Shown here in pieces: positions 1 through 8,637 of a DNA stretch of 64,000 nt. The stretch comes from Cohaesibacter celericrescens (lineage in GTDB: Bacteria; Pseudomonadota; Alphaproteobacteria; Rhizobiales; Cohaesibacteraceae). The translations under genes and the position numbers were made by a program. How positions within the stretch are numbered: position 1 is the stretch's first letter; each line of letters opens with the position of its first letter. The notes under the pieces are model-generated. The model ran no database searches. It was not told where the DNA came from and saw nothing but the letters and a program-made list of their open reading frames with translations. The stretch is taken from positions 290,402 to 354,401 of the forward strand of contig NZ_PKUQ01000022.1 of NCBI RefSeq assembly GCF_002866925.1. The letters are read 5' to 3'.

Positions 1-751
1 CCTGACTGATGGCTTCTTCTACATGCTCTATCGTGGCATCATCGTGGGACGCAAGGATCAGGCCGCGCTGCTTACAAAGATCAGCAATCATCTTGCGGTG
101 GCGATCTGAATTGCGGGACGATGCCTCCATGCGGCGTTCACAGAATTCGTCAAACTCAGTGTCCGTCATTTTCAATTTGCCTTTGTAATAAACGGCATAT
201 TGATTGATGTCAGCAAACTGGCGTTGTCCCGGCGCGTGGTCCATAACCGAAATCAGTTTGACCAGCGGATAATTGTCGAACTCATGGAAAGCAGAGATAC
301 AGTCATCCGCCGACACTTCACAACGCAAATGAATAAAGTGCTCCGCACGCAAGGTTTCCTCGTCGACGCCACGATGAAAGGCATCGGCAAGGGCTTTCAT
401 ATCTGTGTAGGTCAAATCTGCATCACTATCCAGCCCAACACGCAGGGCGTCAAATACCGTCGTGATGCCGGAAGAAGCGATCTGCGCGTCATGGGCCAAA
501 ACTGCTGCCATAGGGTGCCAACGCACCTTGGGTCGTGGGGCATAATGGCCTTCAACATGATCGGTGTGTAGCTCTACAAATCCAGGAAGCAAGAAGTCAC
601 CTTCCAGATCGTAAGCAACACTTTCCAGTGCATCGGGCAACTCACCCTCGGCTATATCGGCGATCAGGCCATCACGGATATGAATGTGCCCATGTAGAAC
701 TTCGTCTTGCTTGACGATCACGGCATTCTTTAAAATCAATTCGCGTTTCAT
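1..751 (-). CDS. phnM: PhnM, alpha-D-ribose 1-methylphosphonate 5-triphosphate diphosphatase (3' end outside window)
   Basis: Partial gene running off the left edge; about 250 residues are visible. PhnM is the amidohydrolase-fold enzyme that removes pyrophosphate from the ribose methylphosphonate triphosphate made by PhnG-H-I-L, giving the substrate of PhnJ. The visible part begins MKRELILKNAVIV and contains the family motif LPGFVELHTDHVEGH, with metal-binding His residues, followed by PRPKVRWHPMAAVLAHD. The ATG at 751 was chosen because the AGGA upstream lies 11 nt away, whereas it is only 2 nt from the in-frame ATG at 760, and because family members have about six residues before the first beta strand. 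It is the last visible gene of the phnCDEE unit. phnN is not visible and may lie beyond the edge. Confidence 0.93.
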   Translation of the reverse strand, partial: MKRELILKNAVIVKQDEVLHGHIHIRDGLIADIAEGELPDALESVAYDLEGDFLLPGFVELHTDHVEGHYAPRPKVRWHPMAAVLAHDAQIASSGITTVFDALRVGLDSDADLTYTDMKALADAFHRGVDEETLRAEHFIHLRCEVSADDCISAFHEFDNYPLVKLISVMDHAPGQRQFADINQYAVYYKGKLKMTDTEFDEFCERRMEASSRNSDRHRKMIADLCKQRGLILASHDDATIEHVEEAISQ

Positions 752-829
752 ATCGGACATATTCCTGTGTGCGGGCACTCTGCCCCTCATCGTACGTATC
801 GTCTATTGCGGTCTTGTCTAGGCTTCGTG

Positions 830-1519
830 TCAGCCAATCGGAAACTGGCGTTTCACCAAAAAAGGCGCGCCGCGTTCGGGCTCTATGAAGAGAGACAAGG
901 CAGAAAAACTTGGTGCCTGGTTCAAACAAGATGAAAAGTGCGTGTTGAGTGCAGTTTTAAATGTATGGGTCAAATCCTGCGGCACAGGATCGGTTAAGGT
1001 CATGTGGAACCTGAAATTTTCAAAAATATGCGGATAGCCCCAGTTGAGCAGATTATCGCGTTGACTGGCGGAAAGCTTGTCAGGATTTCGCCGCGCTATA
1101 TCTGCTTGGTTTAATGGCGCACGGAACGCGTCAAAATCCCGCACCAAGGCAGACGCCAAGTCATTGAGTTCTTGTGAAGGAGCGCTTGGCAGCAACGCAA
1201 AAAAGCGCCCGAGTTGCCCAATTTTGAATTGGGACATCGTAAAAGGCGTTAGATGGGTGCAATAGGCAGCAAGCGCATCTTCCAGCTCGTTGATGCTGTG
1301 GCCCTCTGCTAGTTCAAACGGCGCTTTGAGCGTCCCATGGAACCCATACCGACGCGCAGACGACACCATGTCGTCAAACTGTGATTGCTTCATCCCGTCA
1401 ATCGGGGACGGGCGTTCAATCATCGCACCTGTAATAACATCACGCCCCAGCCACAGGTTGGCAGCTTGGTTGAGCGGAGACCCAAGGCGGGGACTGTAAA
1501 AGATTGCGTAACGCGGCAA
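830..1519 (-). CDS. DUF1045 / 2H phosphoesterase-like phosphonate operon protein
   Basis: 229 aa, of the family found next to C-P lyase genes (TIGR03223, DUF1045), function not established. Two H-x-T motifs, HGT at residues 61-63 in YGFHGTLKAPF and HMT at 172-174 in FRFHMTLTDPV, are the paired catalytic signature of the 2H phosphoesterase superfamily, which acts on cyclic phosphates and 2',5'/2',3' linkages. The start codon is TTG: no ATG fits, and a strong AGGAAGGAA lies at normal distance before TTG CCG CGT. It sits between phnE and phnM in the same unit. Inference: it could act on the ribose 1,2-cyclic phosphate that PhnJ releases, the job done by PhnP in E. coli, since no phnP is visible here. 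Confidence 0.85.
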   Translation of the reverse strand: MPRYAIFYSPRLGSPLNQAANLWLGRDVITGAMIERPSPIDGMKQSQFDDMVSSARRYGFHGTLKAPFELAEGHSINELEDALAAYCTHLTPFTMSQFKIGQLGRFFALLPSAPSQELNDLASALVRDFDAFRAPLNQADIARRNPDKLSASQRDNLLNWGYPHIFENFRFHMTLTDPVPQDLTHTFKTALNTHFSSCLNQAPSFSALSLFIEPERGAPFLVKRQFPIG

Positions 1520-1572
1520 GGCTTATTTCCTTCCTATGATGCTGGCAGTCCCCCGCCAGCTATTTGCGGCTT

Positions 1573-3150
1573 TTAACTCTTGGTCAGCATCGCACGCAGT
1601 TTTCCTGAGATACTATCAAAAACATAGACAACAATAAGAACCAGGATGACCATGTAGAATACATTTTCCCAATCCTGATTGGTGCGCATGGCTTCCCACA
1701 ATTTGAGACCAATGCCCCCCGCCCCCACAGCCCCGATGATGGTGGCAGAACGGGTATTGGATTCCCAAAAATATAGAGACTGGGACAGAAAGACCGGAAG
1801 CACTTGGGGCAACACGCCAAATCGTTGTACGAGCAAAGGGTTTGCTCCCAGAGACTTGATCCCTTCGCGCTGTTTGTCGTCGATATTTTCCAACGCTTCG
1901 GAATAGGTTTTGCCGAGTGTTCCCGTATCAGTAAAGAAGATAGCGGACATGCCAGCCAATGGACCTGGTCCGAAAGCGCGGGTGAAAAACAGCGCCCAAA
2001 TCAACATATCAACGGACCTTAGAAAATCAAAAAACCGCTTGAAAATCTGGTTTACGATACTGCTTTGCGTGATATTCCGCGCTGCAAAAAACGCCATCGG
2101 AAAAGCAAGGATCGTAGCAAAAAGCGTACCTACAAAGGCCATAACAATGGTTTGCAGCATTTTAATCCAAACATCGCCGTGCTGCCATTCGGCATTGTTG
2201 ACGATATTGTCAAAGGCCAATACTGCGTTTGACATGGTTGGTTTTATGCGATCACCGGATGCAATCATACTCATGACCTCACCAAAACTCTTGTTCCAGA
2301 AGGGCGAGTTGGTGTCGAACAGGAAATTCTCCCAGCCAAAGAACCGGCGGCGAATCTTGACTTCATCACTCTCCACTTCGACACGGCCATCGACACCAAA
2401 GGAGGCTACGATTTTTCCGTCGGCATATTTTTGATTGGCCCATTGAGGCAAGCCTCCGCGCGCGCGAACGCTCTGGTCCTTAATGATGTCAATGATCAAT
2501 ACATCTTGGCCACGAGTGAGGGTCACCATTTTTGGCTCGACGAGAATTTGGCCTCCCCCCAAAGAGACTTGCGCTTTGGTGGTGACTTCACGTCGTTCAA
2601 ATTGTGCTTGCTCAGCCTTTGCATCAACCGTAGCAACGGGATTGCCTGCGGTCGCGGCCCCCGGTGCCATAAAGTCAATTGCCGCCCCCTTGGAAGGTTC
2701 GGAGGGGTTTTTAGCGGTGCCAGCATCAGGCGCCATAAAACTAAAAGCCGCCTGAGGCGTGGCAATTGTTTGCGGAGTGGCCACGACTTGGGTCTGGATG
2801 TCGACTATTTCTGTAGTCTTAGATATCCAAAGCGGTTGAGGATCGCTTCCTAATGGGGAGAAGCGCGGAAACTCGACCCTTACAAACCCGTCATCATATT
2901 CGATGTCGGGGCGCACTTCATAGGAAACCCAATCAGCCAAATAGGCTCCTGCGATATCCCAGTTGCCATTGTTCAGGACCTGTCCAACATGGAAAAAGCT
3001 CCAGGCAAAAAGGAGATAGATTATGATGGCAGCTGAAACGATCCAACCACGCAGTTGCTTGAACCAGTTTGGCTTGAAGACCTCCGGGTGGCGGTTGATG
3101 ACAGCGTCCAGATCGGCCGCGGACAGTGCGTTGATGGCATGGGCAGTCAT
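1573..3150 (-). CDS. phnE: Phosphonate ABC transporter permease PhnE, long form with periplasmic insertion
   Basis: 525 aa permease of the PhnCDE importer in the inner membrane. The C-terminal half (about residues 290-525) is the BPD_transp_1 domain, with the EAA-type loop around EALENIDDKQREGIKSLGAN and the TRSATIIGAVGAGGIG stretch typical of PhnE. One TM segment lies near residues 36-55. Between it and the permease core is a predicted periplasmic stretch of about 200 residues that ordinary PhnE proteins (about 260-290 aa) lack. That stretch contains a degenerate 22-residue-period repeat: AAFSFMAPDAGTAKNP at 134 and AAIDFMAPGAATAGNP at 156. The start is supported by GGGAG upstream. It lies 14 bp downstream of the other phnE, and the two probably form a heterodimeric pore. 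Confidence 0.92.
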   Translation of the reverse strand: MTAHAINALSAADLDAVINRHPEVFKPNWFKQLRGWIVSAAIIIYLLFAWSFFHVGQVLNNGNWDIAGAYLADWVSYEVRPDIEYDDGFVRVEFPRFSPLGSDPQPLWISKTTEIVDIQTQVVATPQTIATPQAAFSFMAPDAGTAKNPSEPSKGAAIDFMAPGAATAGNPVATVDAKAEQAQFERREVTTKAQVSLGGGQILVEPKMVTLTRGQDVLIIDIIKDQSVRARGGLPQWANQKYADGKIVASFGVDGRVEVESDEVKIRRRFFGWENFLFDTNSPFWNKSFGEVMSMIASGDRIKPTMSNAVLAFDNIVNNAEWQHGDVWIKMLQTIVMAFVGTLFATILAFPMAFFAARNITQSSIVNQIFKRFFDFLRSVDMLIWALFFTRAFGPGPLAGMSAIFFTDTGTLGKTYSEALENIDDKQREGIKSLGANPLLVQRFGVLPQVLPVFLSQSLYFWESNTRSATIIGAVGAGGIGLKLWEAMRTNQDWENVFYMVILVLIVVYVFDSISGKLRAMLTKS

Positions 3151-3164
3151 AGTCTAGTCTCCCT

Positions 3165-4130
3165 TTACACACTTGCGCCGAAGGCGAAGGCTTGGTTGCC
3201 AACAAGCTTCTTGCGAAGCCACGCCGAAAATTGGTCAATGGCGATGATCGTGATAAAAAGCAATATGACAATCGCCAGCGTCTTGGCTTCATGACCACGA
3301 GAGATTGAAAGGCGAAGCGCCTCTCCGACACCACCGCCGCCAACAGCACCAATGATGGTGGAGGCACGCACGTTGATCTCCAAACGCAACAACGTGTAGG
3401 AGAGAAAGTTTGGTAACACTTGCGGAACGATACCGAACCAGACACGTTCCACCCAGCTGCCGCCAACAGCCCTTAGGCCTTCATCCGCCTTCATATCGGC
3501 ATTTTCGACCACTTCAAAAAACATCTTGCCCAAAGAGCCGATGGTATGGATGGAAACGGCGATCATGGCAGGAATGGCGCCCAGCGAAAGGACTGCAACA
3601 AAGAAACCTGCAATCACGATTTCAGGGAAGGCACGCAGGATCTCGAGAATGCGGCGCACCAAAAACCGCAACCACTTGCGTGTTGTCAGGTTGGATGCGG
3701 CCAAGAAGCAGAAAATGAAACCGAAGAAAAATCCGAACAAGGTGGCAACGATGGCAATATTGATCGTCTCCAGCATCTTGTAGACATATTCCGGCATGTA
3801 GAAACTGTCGATCAAAAAGACACGACCTTCAGGATAATTATACTTGAGGCTGCCATCGGCATATGGAGTTTCTAGATCAAAAAGCGCGCGCCAGACTTCC
3901 ATAGCGTCCCGCGGAGCCAGATCGATGAAGAAGTCAAAAAAGTAGGGCAACCGATCAAAAAACTTACCGGCATTTGTTTCGTTGGCAAACCATAGCGAAG
4001 AGAAAAGAGCAACCAACAACAACCCGATTGAAATCAAACTATAGGTGCGCCGCTTGCGGTTGAGCTCCTGCCAGTGGCGCTCTGTCGCAGCACATTCGTC
4101 CGACAGGACAACAGGGGATTTTTGCGTCAT
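3165..4130 (-). CDS. phnE: Phosphonate ABC transporter permease PhnE (first copy)
   Basis: 321 aa from the ATG at 4130, which has AGGTAG six nt upstream; a longer reading frame exists but only from a non-ATG codon without a ribosome site. It is the membrane-spanning partner of the longer PhnE encoded immediately downstream. Visible features are an N-terminal TM segment (YSLISIGLLLVALFSSLWF), a periplasmic loop, a TM-rich core, the conserved ADMKADEGLRAVGGSWVERV cytoplasmic loop that contacts the ATPase PhnC, and NVRASTIIGAVGGGGVG near the C-terminus, which matches the same motif in the second PhnE. It imports phosphonates delivered by PhnD. Confidence 0.93.
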   Translation of the reverse strand: MTQKSPVVLSDECAATERHWQELNRKRRTYSLISIGLLLVALFSSLWFANETNAGKFFDRLPYFFDFFIDLAPRDAMEVWRALFDLETPYADGSLKYNYPEGRVFLIDSFYMPEYVYKMLETINIAIVATLFGFFFGFIFCFLAASNLTTRKWLRFLVRRILEILRAFPEIVIAGFFVAVLSLGAIPAMIAVSIHTIGSLGKMFFEVVENADMKADEGLRAVGGSWVERVWFGIVPQVLPNFLSYTLLRLEINVRASTIIGAVGGGGVGEALRLSISRGHEAKTLAIVILLFITIIAIDQFSAWLRKKLVGNQAFAFGASV

Positions 4131-4202
4131 TTGTCTACCTATAACGTTGCCTTGACAGTTTGGTTTAGCAAGATGGAGCTCGCCGAAATTTTGCAGCAAA
4201 GA

Positions 4203-4228
4203 ACAGCCCGAGCGACAACCCGGACTGT
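4203..4228 (-). other. Hairpin between phnD and phnE (possible attenuating or stabilising stem)
   Basis: On the minus strand ACAGTCCGGG and CTCGGGCTGT pair through ten base pairs, two of them G-U, around a six-nt loop. It is followed by TTCTTT, not a full U-run. It sits in the 147-bp gap after phnD. A stem here commonly lets the binding protein be made in excess of the permeases; that role is inferred. Confidence 0.45.
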
Positions 4229-4277
4229 CTGTTTCATTTCCAATTAATTTTCACCAGCATCGTGCTGTCGATAAAAA

Positions 4278-5192
4278 TTATCCGCCAATTTTTGCTTTAC
4301 GAGCAGCTACAATGGCTGTGTAAAAATCTTCATTGACCTCGGTAAAGCCTTTATAATCACCACCCTGAATCGCGGAGAAACACGCTGCATCAGTTTCAGG
4401 AAGCTTGAGCATGAAGTCTTTGAATTTGGCTTTTGTGTCTGCATCCATTGTGGAACGCACGACGATTGGGCCATTAGGGATCAATGGGGACTGCCATAAC
4501 TGAACCAGATCACCCATGTCCAAGATGCCTTTGTCGACCATCTTTTTCAGGTTCCCGGATGTGTAGCCATCTTCGAATTTGCCAACGCCTGAAGACCATG
4601 TCGTGCCTGCATCGAAGTTGCCTTTAACAACTTCAAGAACCAGGTTCTCATGACCGCCGCCGAAGCCGGTTTCAGAGAAATATTCTTTGATTTCACTACC
4701 AATGGCAGCAGGCAAAGTAACACTTGGGACAAGGAAACCCGAGGTGGAGTCAGGATCGGCAAAGCCAAGTTTCTTGCCTTTCATGTCTTCCAGTTTTGTC
4801 ATGCCAGAGTCTTTACGAGCCACCATGACAGAGTAATAGCCCGTAGACCCATCGGTCTGGATGGTGGTCAGGATCGGCTCAACGGCCTTAGGATCCTTCA
4901 GAAACACTTTTGCGTAACCGGACGCGCCTAGTTCGGCATAGTCAAGCGTGCCACCCAGAAGCCCTTGAACCACGCCGTCATAGTCAGCAGCTGGGAAAAG
5001 AGACACTTTGTCAACGCCGATAGCGGCAGGAAGCGCATCAACAAGACACTGGAAGTTGCGCAGACGATCCGCTTCGTTTTCGCCACCCAGAATACCGATC
5101 CGGAATTCTTTATCAGCAGCAAAAGCTGGAGCAGTAGCACCGGCTGCCAATGCAGCTACGGAAACGGCGGCAAGAATTGCTTTTTTAAACAT
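4278..5192 (-). CDS. phnD: Phosphonate ABC transporter substrate-binding protein PhnD
   Basis: 304 aa periplasmic binding protein. The ATG at 5192 is preferred because AGGAG lies eight nt upstream, whereas it is only two nt from the ATG at 5198. A signal peptide is clear: MFKKAILAAVSVAALAAG then TAPAFA, with cleavage likely after AFA. The mature part starts ADKEFRIGILGGENEADRL, and contains DYDGVVQGLLGGTLDYAELG and the DPDSTSGFLVP segment typical of PhnD/TauA-like proteins, whose serine/threonine residues bind the phosphonate group. It lies between phnC and the two phnE genes. A small ACCGGC-cttt-GCCGGT stem sits just before its ribosome-binding region. Confidence 0.95.
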   Translation of the reverse strand: MFKKAILAAVSVAALAAGATAPAFAADKEFRIGILGGENEADRLRNFQCLVDALPAAIGVDKVSLFPAADYDGVVQGLLGGTLDYAELGASGYAKVFLKDPKAVEPILTTIQTDGSTGYYSVMVARKDSGMTKLEDMKGKKLGFADPDSTSGFLVPSVTLPAAIGSEIKEYFSETGFGGGHENLVLEVVKGNFDAGTTWSSGVGKFEDGYTSGNLKKMVDKGILDMGDLVQLWQSPLIPNGPIVVRSTMDADTKAKFKDFMLKLPETDAACFSAIQGGDYKGFTEVNEDFYTAIVAARKAKIGG

Positions 5193-5273
5193 GTTCATGT
5201 CTCCTGGTTTCAACCGGCCTTTGCCGGTGTCATCCCTGTGTGATGGTTTGTTTATCGACTTGGGTTTGGCCCT

Positions 5274-6119
5274 TTACGCAGGCAAAGCGATCTCGGAAGG
5301 GGCGTGCGACATCACTGAAACCGCCGCATGATCATAAGATTCTTTGATAGAAGTTGACGTGATGGCTTCGGAAATCTCGACGCCTTCCGCAGAGCCATAA
5401 ATCATTTTCACGGCATCATTGGTCAGCTGCGACGCTGGGCCATCGAACACGACACGCCCCTGATACATGCCAATGATGCGCTCACAATAAGCGCGTGCGG
5501 TATCAAGCGTATGCAAGTTGGTCACCACGGTGATGCCGTCGCGTTCGTTGATGTCTTTCAGGCTGTCCATCACAATCTGCGCATTGAGCGGATCAAGTGA
5601 TGCGATGGGCTCATCAGCCAAAATGATTTTCGGGCTCTGCAACAAGGCACGTGCAATGGCCACCCGCTGTTGCTGACCGCCGGACAAAGTGCCTGCACGC
5701 TGGAGCGCAGTCTGGGCGATGCCCAAGCGCTCCAAAGCCATCAAGGCTTGTGCCCGTTCTTCACGCGAGAAGACGTTGAGCAGATTGAGAACCGTGTTAC
5801 GATGATTCAAACGACCCAACAACACATTGGTCAGCACATCAAGACGCGGCACCAGATTGAACTGCTGAAAGATCATGGCACAATCACGCTGCCAATCACG
5901 CAACGCACGTCCGCTAATTTTGGAGACTTGTGTACCGCCGGAAACAATGGCTCCTTCGGATGGATCAATAAGGCGATTGATCATGCGAAGAAGCGTTGAT
6001 TTACCAGCGCCGGAACGTCCGATAACACCGACCATTTGTCCTTGTGGAATGGAGATATTAACAGAATCCACAGCTGTATTGGGACCAAATTGGCGCGTCA
6101 CATTCGTCAGTTCCAGCAT
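5274..6119 (-). CDS. phnC: Phosphonate ABC transporter ATP-binding protein PhnC
   Basis: 281 aa ABC ATPase that powers the PhnDEE importer on the cytoplasmic side. Walker A is GRSGAGKST, the signature is [13 protein letters not shown], Walker B is [12 protein letters not shown], and the switch His is in [11 protein letters not shown]. PhnC-specific context is [23 protein letters not shown]. The start has GGAG seven nt upstream. The C-terminal tail of about 40 residues (from [12 protein letters not shown]) is longer than in many PhnC proteins. It is the first gene of the unit phnC-D-E-E-DUF1045-phnM; a terminator precedes it and a Pho-box-like repeat lies in its promoter region. Confidence 0.96.
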   Translation of the reverse strand: MLELTNVTRQFGPNTAVDSVNISIPQGQMVGVIGRSGAGKSTLLRMINRLIDPSEGAIVSGGTQVSKISGRALRDWQRDCAMIFQQFNLVPRLDVLTNVLLGRLNHRNTVLNLLNVFSREERAQALMALERLGIAQTALQRAGTLSGGQQQRVAIARALLQSPKIILADEPIASLDPLNAQIVMDSLKDINERDGITVVTNLHTLDTARAYCERIIGMYQGRVVFDGPASQLTNDAVKMIYGSAEGVEISEAITSTSIKESYDHAAVSVMSHAPSEIALPA

Positions 6120-6219
6120 GTATCATCTCCTGCAAATTTCATTGGAACCATGTTCGCTTTGCGGTTCAACTGTTCGCAGAAGAGATACGCATCCTATGTG
6201 AAGGCCAAATGTCTGCAAT

Positions 6220-6237
6220 ATTGCAGTTGTGTGACAA
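6220..6237 (-). promoter_or_regulatory. Pho-box-like direct repeat upstream of phnC
   Basis: On the minus strand the 18-mer TTGTCACACAACTGCAAT has two seven-base half sites spaced four apart, as in the PhoB box (CTGTCAT-N4-CTGTCAT), each with five of seven matches. It lies about 100 bp before phnC. The same first half site TTGTCAC begins the box before phnG. It overlaps a perfect 14-bp palindrome, CTGCAATATTGCAG, at 6213-6226. PhoB binding is inferred from the match and the pathway. Confidence 0.6.
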
Positions 6238-6260
6238 ATCGGACTTAGCTGCGGATAACG

Positions 6261-6292
6261 AAAAACGCCGTCCCTTTTGCAAGAGACGGCGC
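6261..6292 (-). terminator. Rho-independent terminator after the phnG-L/acyltransferase unit
   Basis: The minus-strand arms CGCCGTCTC and GGGACGGCG form a stem around an eight-nt loop (with one weak pair), followed by TTTTT. It separates the phnGHIJKL-acyltransferase transcript from the phnC unit, so the latter needs its own promoter. Confidence 0.88.
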
Positions 6293-6317
6293 CAAACCCT
6301 GTTTTTAGCGATTTTGT

Positions 6318-6974
6318 CTACGGCTCATAACGCTCCAGAAAGTCTTCGATAGAGAGTGATCGAAAGTCCTCAAGTGCCCCTCTCAAAGCATCATGGGACC
6401 AGTCCCACCAAGCCAATTTCACCAACCGATCTGCAATAGCATCAGGAAATCGCTGTCGAATGAGCCGCGCCGGAACGCCACCGACGATGGCGTAAGCAGG
6501 CACATTGCGCGAGACGACGGCACCAGCTCCGATCACCGCGCCATCTCCAACATTCACACCGGGCAGAATGGTCGCACCGTGACCTATCCAGACATCATGG
6601 CCGATGATAACTTTGTTGTCCCGCCGCCAGACAAAGAAGTCCTCATCCATATCCGCGTCGCCGAAATAATCCGCTGCACGATAGGTGAAATGATGCTGCG
6701 TGGCGCGCCATATTGGGTGGTTTGTAGCATTGATACGCACAGCATTGGCGATGTTGGCGAACTTGCCTATTTCAGCGTGCCAGATATCACAATCCCGCAT
6801 AACGTAGGAATAATCACCCATCGCAGTTTCGGAAATGCTCGTGCGTTCAGATACTTCGGCATAGCGCCCGAGCTGGGACTGCGACACGTTGGCACTTGCA
6901 TGGATGAGAGGATTCTGGCCCAAGCGCGTGGATTTGTGGTTTGTCGTTTGAGGTGTTTCGTCTGTGGTGTTCAT
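6318..6974 (-). CDS. Left-handed beta-helix (hexapeptide repeat) acyltransferase of phosphonate operons
   Basis: 218 aa from the ATG at 6974 with GGGGA upstream; a slightly longer frame starts only at a TTG. The protein is made of hexapeptide repeats, for example [20 protein letters not shown] and [30 protein letters not shown], as in xenobiotic (chloramphenicol-type) acetyltransferases. The N-terminal ATNHPIWR region carries the His usually involved in catalysis. A subfamily of this fold is recurrent in phn operons (TIGR03308) and probably does the job of PhnO, N-acetylation of aminoalkylphosphonates; that role is inferred. It follows phnL by 14 bp and ends the first phn transcript. Confidence 0.88.
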   Translation of the reverse strand: MNTTDETPQTTNHKSTRLGQNPLIHASANVSQSQLGRYAEVSERTSISETAMGDYSYVMRDCDIWHAEIGKFANIANAVRINATNHPIWRATQHHFTYRAADYFGDADMDEDFFVWRRDNKVIIGHDVWIGHGATILPGVNVGDGAVIGAGAVVSRNVPAYAIVGGVPARLIRQRFPDAIADRLVKLAWWDWSHDALRGALEDFRSLSIEDFLERYEP

Positions 6975-6988
6975 TGTATCCCCCAATC

Positions 6989-7750
6989 TTATGCGACATC
7001 CGAGTGATACAGTTTGGCACCGTCTTTCTCTCGCTGGCTATCCGCACTCTTTGCGAAACGGGAGACATCAACGATCTTGTCCGCGATGGCGTCGCGCACA
7101 TCGCCATCATGGAAAATGCCCAGCAAGGCCACCCCTTCAGACTTTTTTTCGCGAATGAGATCGATGACAATGGCGCGATTGTCGGCGTCGAGTGAGGCCG
7201 TGGGTTCATCAAGCAACAGGATCGGATGTTCGGATAGGAAACCACGGGCGATATTGACCCTTTGTTGCTCTCCACCAGAGAAGGTGGCCGGAGGCAATTG
7301 CCACAGTTTTTCGGGCAAGTTGAGTCTTGCCAGCATTGTGCCGGCTTTCTGCCGGGAAACTGCTACATCTTCCCCCTGTTCTACTAAAGCTTCTGCTGCA
7401 ACGTCCAACGCAGGCACACGGGGCCTGGCGCGCAGAAACTGACTGACATATCCAATCGCTTCTCGGCGGACCGCGAGGATGGTGCGCGGGTCAGCAGTGA
7501 CCAGATCAAGCATTTTTCCACGATGGGCAACAACGATCTGACCTTGGTCGGTTTTGTAATTGCCGTAGATCATTTTCAGGATTGAGCTTTTGCCTACCCC
7601 TGAAGGGCCACCGAGCACCGAGCACTCGCCAGCATTGAGGACAAAGTTCACTCTGGAGACCACGGGTATATTCACCGATCCGCGCAGATGCATGACGAAG
7701 CTCTTTGAAACATCGGATACGATCAGGGGTGTTGACTGAATGTTGGACAT
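6989..7750 (-). CDS. phnL: PhnL, C-P lyase core ABC-type protein
   Basis: 253 aa ABC-family ATPase without a membrane partner; with PhnG, H and I it takes part in forming alpha-D-ribose 1-methylphosphonate 5-triphosphate from MgATP and methylphosphonate. Walker A is GPSGVGKSS, the signature is [14 protein letters not shown], Walker B is [12 protein letters not shown]. The N-terminal [11 protein letters not shown] and the [21 protein letters not shown] segment are typical of PhnL rather than transport ATPases. It lies 14 bp after phnK and 14 bp before the acyltransferase gene, so all three are very likely co-transcribed. Confidence 0.95.
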   Translation of the reverse strand: MSNIQSTPLIVSDVSKSFVMHLRGSVNIPVVSRVNFVLNAGECSVLGGPSGVGKSSILKMIYGNYKTDQGQIVVAHRGKMLDLVTADPRTILAVRREAIGYVSQFLRARPRVPALDVAAEALVEQGEDVAVSRQKAGTMLARLNLPEKLWQLPPATFSGGEQQRVNIARGFLSEHPILLLDEPTASLDADNRAIVIDLIREKKSEGVALLGIFHDGDVRDAIADKIVDVSRFAKSADSQREKDGAKLYHSDVA

Positions 7751-7764
7751 GAAACTGACCTTTC

Positions 7765-8637
7765 CTAAACCTGAAGGATCGAAGAGATGAGAAGTTGGGT
7801 ATAGGGCGCTTGTGGATCATCAAGCACACGGTCGGTAAGACCGGTCTCGATCACCCGCCCCTCTTTCATCACCACCATACGATGCGACAACAGACGGGCC
7901 ACGGCGAGGTCATGGGTAACGACTATTGCGGCCAGTCCTAATTCTGCGACAAGGCCACGCAACAGGTCCAGCAAGCGCGCTTGTACCGAGACATCCAGAC
8001 CACCGGTTGGCTCATCCATAAAAATGAGACGGGGACCGGTGACAAGGTTACGGGCGATTTGCAAACGTTGTCGCATACCACCAGAGAAGGAACGTGGCTC
8101 ATCGTCTATACGGTCCGGTGAGATTTCCACCTGCTCCAGCCAGTCGGAAGCTGTCTGGCGGATGTCCCCATAGTGGCGATTGCCGATGGCCATCAGGCGT
8201 TCGCCGACATTAGCCCCTGCAGATACCGCCATACGCAGACCGTCGGCGGGGTTCTGATGCACAAATCCCCAATCGGTGCGCATGAGAAAACGTTTTTCAG
8301 CCTCGTCCAGACGGAAGACTTCTCGCATGGAGCCATCGCGCATACGATAGTTGACCATGCCGGACGTTGGTGTCAGACGGGTAGAGATGCAATTGAGCAA
8401 TGTGGTTTTACCTGAGCCGGACTCGCCGACGATTGCCAGCACTTCTCCGGGCCACAGATCAAAATTGATCTCTTCACAACCAACTCGGCGGCCGTAATAT
8501 TTGGAAACCGAGCGCACTTGCAGCAAGGGGTCGTCATTGAGATCCATCGGGCGCGGTGCAACAAGTGAGGATTTTGGCAAGTGGCCCGAGTTGGTTTGAC
8601 CAATCGAGGAATGGTCTTTGCTGAATTGGTTTAACAT
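7765..8637 (-). CDS. phnK: PhnK, C-P lyase complex ABC-type protein
   Basis: 290 aa ABC ATPase that docks on the PhnGHIJ core and is needed for C-P lyase turnover. Walker A is GESGSGKTT, the signature is FSGGMRQRLQIARN, Walker B is LIFMDEPTGGLD, and the switch is VVTHDLAVARLL. The first roughly 30 residues before DLNDDPLLQVRSVSKYYG are an extension compared with E. coli PhnK (252 aa). The ATG at 8637 was kept because AAGGA lies nine nt upstream, whereas the internal Met at 8547 has no ribosome site. The start overlaps the end of phnJ by 7 bp, suggesting translational coupling. Confidence 0.94.
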   Translation of the reverse strand: MLNQFSKDHSSIGQTNSGHLPKSSLVAPRPMDLNDDPLLQVRSVSKYYGRRVGCEEINFDLWPGEVLAIVGESGSGKTTLLNCISTRLTPTSGMVNYRMRDGSMREVFRLDEAEKRFLMRTDWGFVHQNPADGLRMAVSAGANVGERLMAIGNRHYGDIRQTASDWLEQVEISPDRIDDEPRSFSGGMRQRLQIARNLVTGPRLIFMDEPTGGLDVSVQARLLDLLRGLVAELGLAAIVVTHDLAVARLLSHRMVVMKEGRVIETGLTDRVLDDPQAPYTQLLISSILQV

